The notes under the pieces: generated by a model
The model's input: only the letters and a program-made list of their open reading frames with translations
Told to the model about the DNA's origin: nothing
Databases searched by the model: none
Shown here: in pieces, positions 44,804 through 52,779 of the stretch
Layout: every line of letters starts with the position of its first letter
How positions within the stretch are numbered: position 1 is the first letter of the stretch
Position numbers and translations under genes: made by a program
Assembly (NCBI RefSeq): GCF_051380875.1
Contig: NZ_JBNYXW010000009.1
Span: 202,737 to 266,736 of the forward strand
Direction: 5' to 3'
Source of the DNA: Janthinobacterium sp051380875
GTDB lineage: Bacteria; Pseudomonadota; Gammaproteobacteria; Burkholderiales; Burkholderiaceae_D
DNA length: 64,000 bases

Positions 44804-44827
44804 GGCTGCGTCAAGCATGACGCAGCC
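44804..44827. terminator. perfect 10-bp hairpin between convergent genes
   Basis: GGCTGCGTCA (44804-44813), loop AGCA, TGACGCAGCC (44818-44827), 15 bases after the thiolase stop. It lies between that gene and the minus-strand unit ending at 44858, so it may serve both directions. The T-run is short. Confidence 0.6.
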
Positions 44828-44857
44828 TTCGATGACATGAGTGTTGCCTGGAAGGCG

Positions 44858-45106
44858 TTACTGCTCGGCGAAGCCAGAATGGGCTATCAGCGGCAAGCTT
44901 CGATAGGGCACAGAGCCCCACGATTTTTCGCGGATGCACGCAAGGCAGCGGCTGGACAGCCTGTCCTTTGCCGCAGGCTGACTGGCAAAAAATTCCAGGT
45001 CGGCAGGCCACAATTCGCAGCACGCCAGACAGCGTTTTTCCTCGCCCAGTTCAGTCTGGAGCTTGAGCGGAAATCGGGACAGCGGTCGCGACGAGAAGCC
45101 CGGCAT
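44858..45106 (-). CDS. small four-cysteine (zinc-finger-like) protein
   Basis: 82 residues from ATG 45106, two bases after the stop of the small gene upstream. Two CxxC pairs (KRCLACCELW and SSRCLACIREKSWG), about 27 residues apart, enclose PADLEFFASQPAAKDRL, an arrangement of a treble-clef or zinc-ribbon type. The basic Ser/Arg N-terminal part and the Lys-Trp end suggest nucleic-acid binding. I do not know a name for the family. Confidence 0.6.
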   Translation of the reverse strand: MPGFSSRPLSRFPLKLQTELGEEKRCLACCELWPADLEFFASQPAAKDRLSSRCLACIREKSWGSVPYRSLPLIAHSGFAEQ

Positions 45107-45108
45107 GA

Positions 45109-45267
45109 TTACGTTGCCTCGGCTTGGCCGGCTCGCCCGCGGGCCTGTAGCTTCCAAGCCAACCGGCGGCGGATTTCTTGTCCAGATGGGGGAGGGCAGT
45201 GCGCGGCCAGGCGCTGTGCCAAGTATTGCCGGACCTGCGCTTTGGTCGGGCGGTTGTTCGTTTTCAT
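45109..45267 (-). CDS. 52-residue basic protein, first of a two-gene unit
   Basis: ATG 45267 with GGAG seven bases upstream; 52 residues, TAA at 45109-45111. It reads MKTNNRPTKAQVRQYL ... CPPPSGQEIRRRLAWKL and ends RAGQAEAT. The T-K-A-Q-V-R and PPPSxxEIRRxLxW elements look like those of small uncharacterised proteobacterial proteins. It is followed two bases later by the four-cysteine protein gene. Coding is supported by the ribosome-binding site, codon use and tight spacing. Confidence 0.6.
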   Translation of the reverse strand: MKTNNRPTKAQVRQYLAQRLAAHCPPPSGQEIRRRLAWKLQARGRAGQAEAT

Positions 45268-45327
45268 ATTGGTCTCCAGCTTTGCGTTATTATCGATGAC
45301 TACTTTACGCTGCGAGGAATGTCACTT

Positions 45328-45348
45328 CCCCACCCGCGCAGGGTGGGG
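45328..45348. repeat. C-run/G-run hairpin upstream of the LAL regulator
   Basis: CCCCACCC (45328-45335), loop GCGCA, GGGTGGGG (45341-45348): perfect eight-base stem. Related hairpins occur at 48282-48305 and 56092-56113. Confidence 0.55.
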
Positions 45349-45422
45349 GCGATGCTGAGTCCGATGGCAGGCCGGGCTATCCAGCCGCCAAAATTTTGAT
45401 TGTTGGTCGGTGCTAAACTGAG

Positions 45423-48152
45423 ATGACCAATTTCGTGGACAAGACAATGACAATTGAACCGCTTGACCCCCAGCTTATTCTTCAGACCTCCCCACCGAAG
45501 ACGAGCTGGCTGTTGCCGCGTGAGCGGCTCGATCTGAATCGACTTGGATTCGACGACAAGCGCGCCATCATCGTGCAGGCGCCGGCGGGTTTCGGCAAGA
45601 CCTCGTTGCTGATGCAGTGGCGTCGGCTGTGCCAGGCGGCGGGAGCGGTTGTGGTTTGGCTGACCGTCGACGAGCGCGACAATGGCCTGCGGCTGGCGCA
45701 GGGCGTCGGAAATGCCCTCTACGGCGCCAGCGGCGGCAGGGCGTCGGGGCCAGCTTTCATCAATTGGCTCAGGCTGAGTGAGAATGGCATTGATGCATTG
45801 ACCGGCTTGCTGGTGGAAATTGCAGCACAGGCTTTCAACGTCGTGCTGATCCTGGATAATTTCGAACGTTCGCGCGAAGACGCATCGCTCGACTCGCTGG
45901 CTTACCTCATCCGCAATGCCCCTGCCAATCTGCAGATCATCATTGGCGCGAGGACGGGCAAGGTGTTTGAACTGCCCGAAATCATCGATCAGAATATCGC
46001 CGCGCGGATTTCGAGCGCCGACCTGGCGTTCAGGCACGAGGAAACCCTGGCGGTGATTGCCAAGTATTTTGGCAATAAGCTGAGCACCGAGGCGAGCGCG
46101 CGCCTGCACGCGCTCACCGAAGGATGGCCGCTTGGTTTACAGCTGGTGGTGGCGACACTGAAAAAAAGCACAGACCTGAACGCAGCAACACAGGCCATTT
46201 CCGCCTCTGCCGGCGACATCCAACGCTATTTTGTCGAAAACCTGATCGCACGGCTGGCCCCGGACCTGTCCGATTTCCTTACTCGGCTGGCGGTGTTTGA
46301 CATAGTGCACCCGGAGCTTTGCGCGGCGGTTTTTCCCGACAAGGACAGCGAAGATTTGCTCGCGCGACTGCAGCAGGACACTCCGGTGTTTCTCCGCGCC
46401 GAGAATTCTTGCTGGATCCGCATGCACGGCCTGTCGCGTGATTTCCTGATGGCGCGCTTCGAGCAGTTGCCGGTTCAGGAGCGCCAGATGATCTCTGCGC
46501 GCGCCTCTGCATGGCTTGGAGACCATGCTTTCTATGAAGAGGCCGCTCGCCACGCGTTGTTGGCAGGCAACGAAGACACGGCCTACGAACTGGCCGAGCG
46601 CACCTTGTACCAGATTGGCTACCATGGGCGGGTTGACGTTGTGCTGAAATGGATCGACAGGCTGCCCGCATCGGAATTGCAGCGCCGTTCCCGCTTGTGG
46701 ATGGCCGCGGCCTGGTCCTTGGCGATTAGCAACCGATACAAGGAAGCCCAGCGCGTGGTGGGTTATATCATGGCCGATCCGGCATCAGATGAGGGGCAGT
46801 GCTTCGAGGCGGCCCTCATTTCGGATGCCGCGGCAGCGTTCGACGATCAATTGGATCGGTTGGCGCAGGTCAGGGAACCTTGGCAGACGAAGCCGCCGCC
46901 AACGCCCTCCAACCCGACGATTATGGCCTTCTACGCCAATTCGCAGGGCTTCTTGAACCTGTACCGGTTTGAGCCTGGCAAAGCGCGCCACCTGTGGACG
47001 CAGGTGGCTCAAGGAACGACGCCCGGAACGATCGATTTTGCGCGCGGGTTCGCCGAATTCGGTATCGGGTTTTCCTACCTGTGGGAGGGCCAGTTCTACC
47101 TGGCGGAGAAAATCCTGCGCGCCGCACTGGTGCGCTACGAACTGGAAATGGGTCGCCGCAGCCCGATCGCATGCATGATCGCCGCGGTATTAGCAGCGAC
47201 GCTGTGGGAAATGGGCGGCAGTCATGAGCCACGCGCCATGCTAGCCTATCGGATCGATGTGCTGGAACGGACCGGGCTGCCGGACGCCATCTTGCTGGCG
47301 TATCTGACTTTGGCGCGGCTGGAGATACATGATGGACAGGAGGCGCAGGGATTCGAGCATCTCAATGCCCTGATCGCGCTTGGCGAAGCGCGCAACATGC
47401 CGCGGCTTCAAATCGCCGGACTCTGCGAACAAATCCGGGTCCATGCCCAACAGCGGCGCCTGGAAACGGTTGCGGCCTTGTGCCGTAGGCTAGAGTCCCT
47501 GTGCGCGGGATTGGGACAGTCGCACTCGCCGTTCATCGGCTCCTGGGTCAAGCTTCACCTGAGCCGCGCCCAAGGTTACCGGGCGTTGGCGGCGCGGGAC
47601 TGGAGCGCCGCGCTTGGATGGCTGGAGCAGGCTGCAGGGTATGCCGATACAATGCGTCTGGTCCGCGACAGCGTCGATATCCGCTTGTTGCGCGGCTTGG
47701 CCGCGGAGCGAAGTATGAAAGCTGAAAGCGCCGGCCTGTTCGAAGAGTCGCTGAGCTTGGCAAAGGCGGGGGGGATGGTGCAGACTTTGCTTTGCACCCA
47801 TCCCGAAGCTTTGGACATCCTGAAAAAGATTTCTCACAATTCCGATTTCCGGGTCGAAGACCTGCTGCAAGCGGTTTCCTCAGTGGTAAAACCGGCCAAG
47901 GTTGCGCGTGCCGCGTCGGCGACGCAAGCGCGCGCGTATACCAACACCTTGCTGACGGCCAAGGAACAGGAAGTACTCGGCCTCATCGCACAGAATATGT
48001 CCAACAAGCAGATCGCCATCGCGCTCGACATCGGCGAAGAAACTGTCAAGTGGCATGTGAAGAACGTGTTCAGCAAGTTGGACGCTGGCACGCGTGCGCA
48101 TGCGGTCAAGCGAGCCCACATCCTCGGCATCCTCGACAACCCGAACTCCTGA
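45423..48152 (+). CDS. LuxR-type LAL (MalT-like) transcriptional regulator
   Basis: 909 residues. N-terminal STAND ATPase with Walker A QAPAGFGKTSLL (about 52-63) and Walker B VVLILDNFE (about 140-148). A long helical TPR-like middle (about 350-800) follows, with a C-terminal LuxR helix-turn-helix (LTAKEQEVLGLIAQNMSNKQ ... EETVKWHVKNVFSKL, about 840-895). LAL proteins are inducer- and ATP-controlled activators and often govern sterol, terpene or aromatic catabolism. It sits directly ahead of the DUF1302 module and probably activates it. Confidence 0.9.
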   Translation: MTNFVDKTMTIEPLDPQLILQTSPPKTSWLLPRERLDLNRLGFDDKRAIIVQAPAGFGKTSLLMQWRRLCQAAGAVVVWLTVDERDNGLRLAQGVGNALYGASGGRASGPAFINWLRLSENGIDALTGLLVEIAAQAFNVVLILDNFERSREDASLDSLAYLIRNAPANLQIIIGARTGKVFELPEIIDQNIAARISSADLAFRHEETLAVIAKYFGNKLSTEASARLHALTEGWPLGLQLVVATLKKSTDLNAATQAISASAGDIQRYFVENLIARLAPDLSDFLTRLAVFDIVHPELCAAVFPDKDSEDLLARLQQDTPVFLRAENSCWIRMHGLSRDFLMARFEQLPVQERQMISARASAWLGDHAFYEEAARHALLAGNEDTAYELAERTLYQIGYHGRVDVVLKWIDRLPASELQRRSRLWMAAAWSLAISNRYKEAQRVVGYIMADPASDEGQCFEAALISDAAAAFDDQLDRLAQVREPWQTKPPPTPSNPTIMAFYANSQGFLNLYRFEPGKARHLWTQVAQGTTPGTIDFARGFAEFGIGFSYLWEGQFYLAEKILRAALVRYELEMGRRSPIACMIAAVLAATLWEMGGSHEPRAMLAYRIDVLERTGLPDAILLAYLTLARLEIHDGQEAQGFEHLNALIALGEARNMPRLQIAGLCEQIRVHAQQRRLETVAALCRRLESLCAGLGQSHSPFIGSWVKLHLSRAQGYRALAARDWSAALGWLEQAAGYADTMRLVRDSVDIRLLRGLAAERSMKAESAGLFEESLSLAKAGGMVQTLLCTHPEALDILKKISHNSDFRVEDLLQAVSSVVKPAKVARAASATQARAYTNTLLTAKEQEVLGLIAQNMSNKQIAIALDIGEETVKWHVKNVFSKLDAGTRAHAVKRAHILGILDNPNS

Positions 48153-48187
48153 CTGCCCGTACTCGAGTTCGAGGCCGGCACATCGAT

Positions 48188-48227
48188 CCCCAGCCATCCC
48201 TGGAGTGACGCTGGGGCCGCCTGCGGC
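48188..48227. terminator. double hairpin after the LAL regulator gene
   Basis: CCCCAGC (48188-48194) pairs with GCTGGGG (48210-48216) and is followed by GCCGC-CT-GCGGC (48216-48227). It starts 36 bases after the stop. There is no T-run, so efficiency is uncertain. Confidence 0.4.
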
Positions 48228-48281
48228 TGACCGCCGATCTTGAGTACGCCGGCACAGGTTCGCCTATCTATCTGGTCTCCT

Positions 48282-48305
48282 CCCCCCCTCGCTGGGGGGG
48301 GGGGG
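48282..48305. repeat. poly-C/poly-G hairpin ahead of the DUF1302 gene
   Basis: Seven C (48282-48288), TCGCT, then twelve G (48294-48305). It shares CCCTCGCTG with the hairpin at 56092-56113. The homopolymer length would be prone to slippage. Confidence 0.6.
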
Positions 48306-48486
48306 CGCCTGCCACGTGACGTAATCTTTGTTGACGATGTCTTGAAACCAGCCGGGGACAAGGGATCGACAACAAACGACAAATAAAAAACAGACAGGAT
48401 TGGTATTTGCGGCGTGCATCCGGACGAATTTCCAGATGTCCGCGAATTTTTCCCGCAAGACCGATACCAAAAAACGAGGAGACAGA

Positions 48487-50157
48487 ATGGACAGGACAAC
48501 GCTCGTCCGCCGGGTACCGGCGCGCACGTCGATCGCTTATGCCGTCGCCGCGCTGGCGGCACAGATCTTATCGCCCGCAGCGCTGGCGGCGGAGATCGCG
48601 ACCAGCAATTCAGATGTAAAAATCCGCTGGGACAACACGGTCAAATATAGCGCCGGATGGCGTGTTTCCGGCCTGGATGAGACGGTCACCTCGATTGCGT
48701 CGGCTGTTCCGAATCCCAATGTCGACGCCGGCGACCGCAACTTCGGGCGCGGCTTGATTTCCAATCGGCTCGACCTGCTGTCCGAGTTCGATCTGTCGTA
48801 CAAAGATGTGGGCGCCAGGGTCAGCGGCGCTGCCTGGTACGACGACGTCTACAACAAGTCCCCCCAGGCTCATGTGCCTTCCTTGGGCGCTCCCGACTAT
48901 CTGGGTACTCCTCCCGGTGCATTTCCTGCAGCGACCAAGAAGCTGCATGGGCGCAAGGCGGAAATCCTCGACGCTTTTGTGTATGGGCGCACTGAGTTGG
49001 GTGGCCTGCCCGTATCGGGCCGCCTGGGTCGCTTTACCCAACTGTACGGCGAATCCCTGTTTCTCGGCGCGAACGGCATCGCCTATGCGCAGGGGCCGAT
49101 CGATGTGGTGAAGGCGCTTTCCGTACCGAGTTCGCAGTTCAAGGAAATCGGCATGCCGGTCGGCCAGGTATCGGGCAATGTGCAGCTCTCGCCATCGGTC
49201 TCAGTAAGTGCGTATTACCAGTTCGCGTGGCGCAAATCGCGCCTGCCGGGCGCCGGCAGCTACTTCAGCTTCGCCGATTTTGTCGGCGCCGGTGGCGATC
49301 TGCTGCTGGTGCAGCCCAATCCGTTCAACGGCAACACCGGCGTCGCTCCGCGCACTGCGGACCAGGACGCCAGCAACCGCGGCCAATGGGGCGCGCAGCT
49401 CAAGTTCAAGCCGAGCGGCAGCGGTGTCGAGTATGGCCTGTATGCGGCGAAATACCACGAGAAGGCCCCGGTGGCCGTATATCGTGTCCTGCAGAACGAC
49501 TATCGCTTCGTCTATCCGGAAAATATCAAGACCGCTGGCGCAAGCTTCACGACGACGGTGGGCGAATCGAACCTCGCGGGCGAAGTCTCGATCCGCCGCG
49601 ACACGCCGCTCGGCGTTGCCGGGCACTTGTCGGTGGTGATCGATCCGGCGGGTGTTCTCAACGATGCCAGGAATCCACCCTACGCGGTCGGCAACTCGGT
49701 GCACGCCAACCTGTCGTGGATCAGCACTTTTGCAAACAGCCCGCTGTGGCAAGGTGCGTCCCTGATCGGCGAAGTCGGCTTTAACCGTCGCACAAGCGTC
49801 ACCAGGGGGAGCCAGTACCTTGATCCGAACACGACGCGGGACGCCTGGGGGCTGCGTGTTCTCTTCGAACCCCAGTACTTCCAGGTCTTGCCGCAAGTCG
49901 ACATGACAGTGCCGATCAGCATTGGCTACGCGCCGAGCGGTCGGTCGTCGGTCTCTTTCTTCGCACCTGAAAAAGGCGGCGACCTCACCATCGGTATCAA
50001 TGCGGATTACCAGAAGACCTGGCGGGCATCGCTCCAGTACGTCAGGTTCCTGGGAAGTGCCGGCGCAGTGGGCGCGACCGGCACCTCGTTCGCATCGTAT
50101 AAGCAGTTCTACAGCGATCGAAATTTCGTTTCGCTGTCGATCCAGCGCACTTTCTGA
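48487..50157 (+). CDS. DUF1302 outer-membrane barrel-like protein
   Basis: 556 residues from ATG 48487, selected by GAGGAGAC; the frame is open upstream to 48400. A long signal peptide ends at ALA-AE. The mature protein alternates polar and aromatic residues in short strands (IRWDNTVKYSAGWRV at the start, terminal Phe in LSIQRTF), as in beta-barrels. DUF1302 proteins accompany hydrophobic-substrate degradation genes and are thought to be outer-membrane channels. First of a six-gene run with DUF1329, YCF48 and RND genes. Confidence 0.87.
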   Translation: MDRTTLVRRVPARTSIAYAVAALAAQILSPAALAAEIATSNSDVKIRWDNTVKYSAGWRVSGLDETVTSIASAVPNPNVDAGDRNFGRGLISNRLDLLSEFDLSYKDVGARVSGAAWYDDVYNKSPQAHVPSLGAPDYLGTPPGAFPAATKKLHGRKAEILDAFVYGRTELGGLPVSGRLGRFTQLYGESLFLGANGIAYAQGPIDVVKALSVPSSQFKEIGMPVGQVSGNVQLSPSVSVSAYYQFAWRKSRLPGAGSYFSFADFVGAGGDLLLVQPNPFNGNTGVAPRTADQDASNRGQWGAQLKFKPSGSGVEYGLYAAKYHEKAPVAVYRVLQNDYRFVYPENIKTAGASFTTTVGESNLAGEVSIRRDTPLGVAGHLSVVIDPAGVLNDARNPPYAVGNSVHANLSWISTFANSPLWQGASLIGEVGFNRRTSVTRGSQYLDPNTTRDAWGLRVLFEPQYFQVLPQVDMTVPISIGYAPSGRSSVSFFAPEKGGDLTIGINADYQKTWRASLQYVRFLGSAGAVGATGTSFASYKQFYSDRNFVSLSIQRTF

Positions 50158-50180
50158 CGTTAGAAAAACCGGAGACAATC

Positions 50181-51527
50181 ATGAAAAAACTTACTTTGCA
50201 TGCATCGGTATTGCTGGCGATCCTCGCTGCCGGGCAGGTCGCAACTGCCGCTGTTTCGCCCGACGAAGCGGCGCAATTGAAAACCACGCTGACCCCCCTG
50301 GGCGGTGAAAAAGCGGGGAACAAGGCCGGTACTATCCCTGCGTGGCAAGGCGGCTTTGCCGGGACTATTCCGGGATACAAGCCAGGGTCCGGGAAATATC
50401 CCGATCCGTTCGCGGAGGAAAAACCGCTACTCCAAATTACCCCTCAAAACGTCAGTCAGCACGCCGAAATGCTGCCGGATGGCGCGGCCGAAATGCTGCG
50501 CCGCATCCCAAGCTTTCGCATCGACGTGTATCCGACGCATCGTACCGCCAGCGCCCCTCAGGCGGTGTACGACGCCACGTTCAGGAATGCCACCAGCGCG
50601 AAGCTGACTGAATCAGGTCCCAGCATTGTGGGCGCGTGGGGCGGCACGCCGTTTCCGATTCCAAAATCGGGCGCTGAAGCGATATGGAACCATGTGCTTC
50701 ACGCGCGTCCAGCCGCTTACGAGCTGAATTTCTCTAACTTCATCGGAACATCGAACGGCAAAAAGACGCTCGCTTCCGCCGGTGAAGTAGTCAATCAGGT
50801 GCCCTACTTCATGAAAGACACCGCCGAGCAAAAGCAAAATGGGGCCTACCTCTACTCGCGTGCGAAGACCACGGCACCGTCGTTCAAAGCCGGAGAATCG
50901 CTGCTCCTCCACGATAGCCTCGATTTCGACAACAACCGCCAGGCTTGGCAGTATCTAGTCGGGCAGCGTCGTGTTCGAAAGGCGCCAACGGTGGGCTATG
51001 ACACGCCCGATTTCGTCGCTTCTGGCAGCAACTACTTCGACGAGATCACCGGATTTTTCGGCGCGCTCGATCGCTTTGACTGGAAACTCGCAGGGAAGAA
51101 GGAGCTGTATGTTCCTTACAATAACAACCGCTTCTTCGCGGCCGATCCAGACCAGGCGCTGGCTGCTTACCATATCAACCCGGACAAGTTGCGCTGGGAG
51201 CTGCATCGGGTATGGGTCGTCGACGCCACCGTGAAGCCTGGCAAGCGCCACGCCGTGGCCAAGCGCCGCTACTATCTCGACGAGGATACCTGGACCATCC
51301 TTGCCGTCGACGGCTTTGACGCCGAAGGCAAGCTGTGGCGCTTCCAGCATAACCTGTCGCTCGTTGCGCCCGACATGAACATGTTGTTCATGGATCCGTC
51401 GGTCGTCTACAACTTGCAGGCCAAAACCTATTCAATGATCCAGTTCATCGAATCGATAAAGCCTGTCGCCCCGCGCTCACCAAGCTACTTCTCGCCCGAT
51501 TCGCTCGCATCGGACAGCGCCCGCTAG
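50181..51527 (+). CDS. DUF1329 periplasmic protein (LolA/LolB-like fold)
   Basis: 448 residues, GGAG upstream, signal peptide to ATA-AV. Family hallmarks: PLGGEKAGNKAGTIPAW near the N-terminus, GTPFPIPKSGAEAIWNH, RRVRKAPTVGYD and YLDEDTWTILAVDGFDAEG. The family is placed near lipoprotein-carrier folds and is nearly always paired with DUF1302. A periplasmic shuttle for a hydrophobic molecule is the likely role (inference). Confidence 0.88.
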   Translation: MKKLTLHASVLLAILAAGQVATAAVSPDEAAQLKTTLTPLGGEKAGNKAGTIPAWQGGFAGTIPGYKPGSGKYPDPFAEEKPLLQITPQNVSQHAEMLPDGAAEMLRRIPSFRIDVYPTHRTASAPQAVYDATFRNATSAKLTESGPSIVGAWGGTPFPIPKSGAEAIWNHVLHARPAAYELNFSNFIGTSNGKKTLASAGEVVNQVPYFMKDTAEQKQNGAYLYSRAKTTAPSFKAGESLLLHDSLDFDNNRQAWQYLVGQRRVRKAPTVGYDTPDFVASGSNYFDEITGFFGALDRFDWKLAGKKELYVPYNNNRFFAADPDQALAAYHINPDKLRWELHRVWVVDATVKPGKRHAVAKRRYYLDEDTWTILAVDGFDAEGKLWRFQHNLSLVAPDMNMLFMDPSVVYNLQAKTYSMIQFIESIKPVAPRSPSYFSPDSLASDSAR

Positions 51528-51576
51528 GCCAGTTGTCACGCTCGCCGTTGCCGGCTCCGCAATCGGCGCCGACCGT

Positions 51577-51592
51577 AACCCGCGCCCGGGTT
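51577..51592. terminator. small hairpin between DUF1329 and YCF48 genes
   Basis: AACCCG, loop CGCC, CGGGTT in a 154-base gap inside an otherwise continuous gene run. It may dampen downstream expression; weak evidence. Confidence 0.3.
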
Positions 51593-51681
51593 GTTCGGAT
51601 CGGTGCGCCTATTCGTCCTATTCGACTGCCCGACCATTGTCATGCTCGAGCAGTCGGTGATCCCCCATTGGATGCATCATC

Positions 51682-52779
51682 ATGAGATTTGTGCAGATAT
51701 TTTGTTGTAAGGTCGTCCTGGGCATGGTGGCTTGCGCCTCGCCCCTGTATGCCTCCGCTGAAAAATCCGAAACGGATCCGCTGAACCGCGCCGCGCTCAT
51801 TTCTCCCCGTGCCGGCAAGTTGGTGCAGTTGCACGTTGCCCTCGCTGGAAAGCGCCTGGTGTCAGTGGGCGAGCGCGGCAGCATCATGCTGTCCGATGAT
51901 AGCGGCAAGTCCTGGCGTCAGACCGGTGCGCCGGTGAGCGTCACACTGACCAGCGTGACGTTTGTCGATGTGGCGCATGGATGGGCGGTCGGGCACAGCG
52001 GAGTGGTGCTCGCTTCCAGCGATGGCGGGATCACCTGGGCCAGGCAACTCGACGGCCGTGCTGCGGCGCAGATCGAGGCGAACGCGGCCCATGCAGCCGC
52101 TGAGCGCAGTGGTGCGCAAGGCGTCCGCCGCATCGCCAATGCAGAACGTCTGGTGGAGGAGGGGCCCGATAAACCCTTTTTCGATGTGCATTTCTTTGAC
52201 CAAAAATCTGGCATGGTCGTCGGCGCCTACGGCCTCGCGTTCATGACCGCCGACGGTGGACAGACGTGGGAGTCGCTCGCGGCCAGGATCAACGATCCGA
52301 AAGGCCGTCATTTGTATGCCGTTCACGCGGCCGGGCCGCACTTGTATCTGGCCGGCGAACAGGGTGCCTTGTACCGCTCCGACGACCAGGGACGCACGTT
52401 CAGCGCATTGGCCATTCCCAGCACTGCAACCTTCTTCGGGATGGCCGGCGGCGAGACTGGTCCGCTGATTGCATTTGGCCTGCGCGGCAACGCGTGGCGC
52501 AGCACGGACGGCGGCGCAAGCTGGGACAAGCTCAAGATGGACCCGGTGAGTCTGACGGCGGGCGGGCGCCTGCGCGATGGCTCGCTGGTCCTGGCCGATG
52601 AGGCGGGAAGGGTGCTTCGCAGCGCTGACGCCGGCAACACCTTCCAGATGGTAGCGGCGGCCCGGTCGTCGCCGTATACGTCGCTGGTCCACGCTGCCGA
52701 CGGCGCGCTCGTGATGAGCAGCCTCGGCGGGCTGTCCCGCATCGTTCTTGTAAAGCCGTCCCAGGAGTCCGCCAAATGA
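51682..52779 (+). CDS. YCF48/BNR-repeat beta-propeller protein
   Basis: 365 residues with a signal peptide (to LYA-SA). Six Asp-box repeats are visible: SDDSGKSW, SSDGGITW, TADGGQTW, SDDQGRTF, STDGGASW and SADAGNTF, giving a propeller. YCF48-like proteins assist photosystem II in phototrophs, but in heterotrophs this family is found beside RND/MMPL genes, as here. It is probably a periplasmic partner of the pump. The stop overlaps the RND start (ATGA). Confidence 0.87.
   Translation: MRFVQIFCCKVVLGMVACASPLYASAEKSETDPLNRAALISPRAGKLVQLHVALAGKRLVSVGERGSIMLSDDSGKSWRQTGAPVSVTLTSVTFVDVAHGWAVGHSGVVLASSDGGITWARQLDGRAAAQIEANAAHAAAERSGAQGVRRIANAERLVEEGPDKPFFDVHFFDQKSGMVVGAYGLAFMTADGGQTWESLAARINDPKGRHLYAVHAAGPHLYLAGEQGALYRSDDQGRTFSALAIPSTATFFGMAGGETGPLIAFGLRGNAWRSTDGGASWDKLKMDPVSLTAGGRLRDGSLVLADEAGRVLRSADAGNTFQMVAAARSSPYTSLVHAADGALVMSSLGGLSRIVLVKPSQESAK

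Larger units (their letters stand above)
48153..48486. other. intergenic region between the LAL regulator and the DUF1302 gene
   Basis: 334 bases without a gene. They contain a CCCCAGC/GCTGGGG hairpin (48188-48216) with an adjoining GCCGC-CT-GCGGC hairpin (48216-48227) likely ending the regulator transcript, the poly-C/poly-G hairpin (48282-48305), and an A-rich stretch before the DUF1302 start that should hold the promoter. No clear -35/-10 pair could be fixed. Confidence 0.5.
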
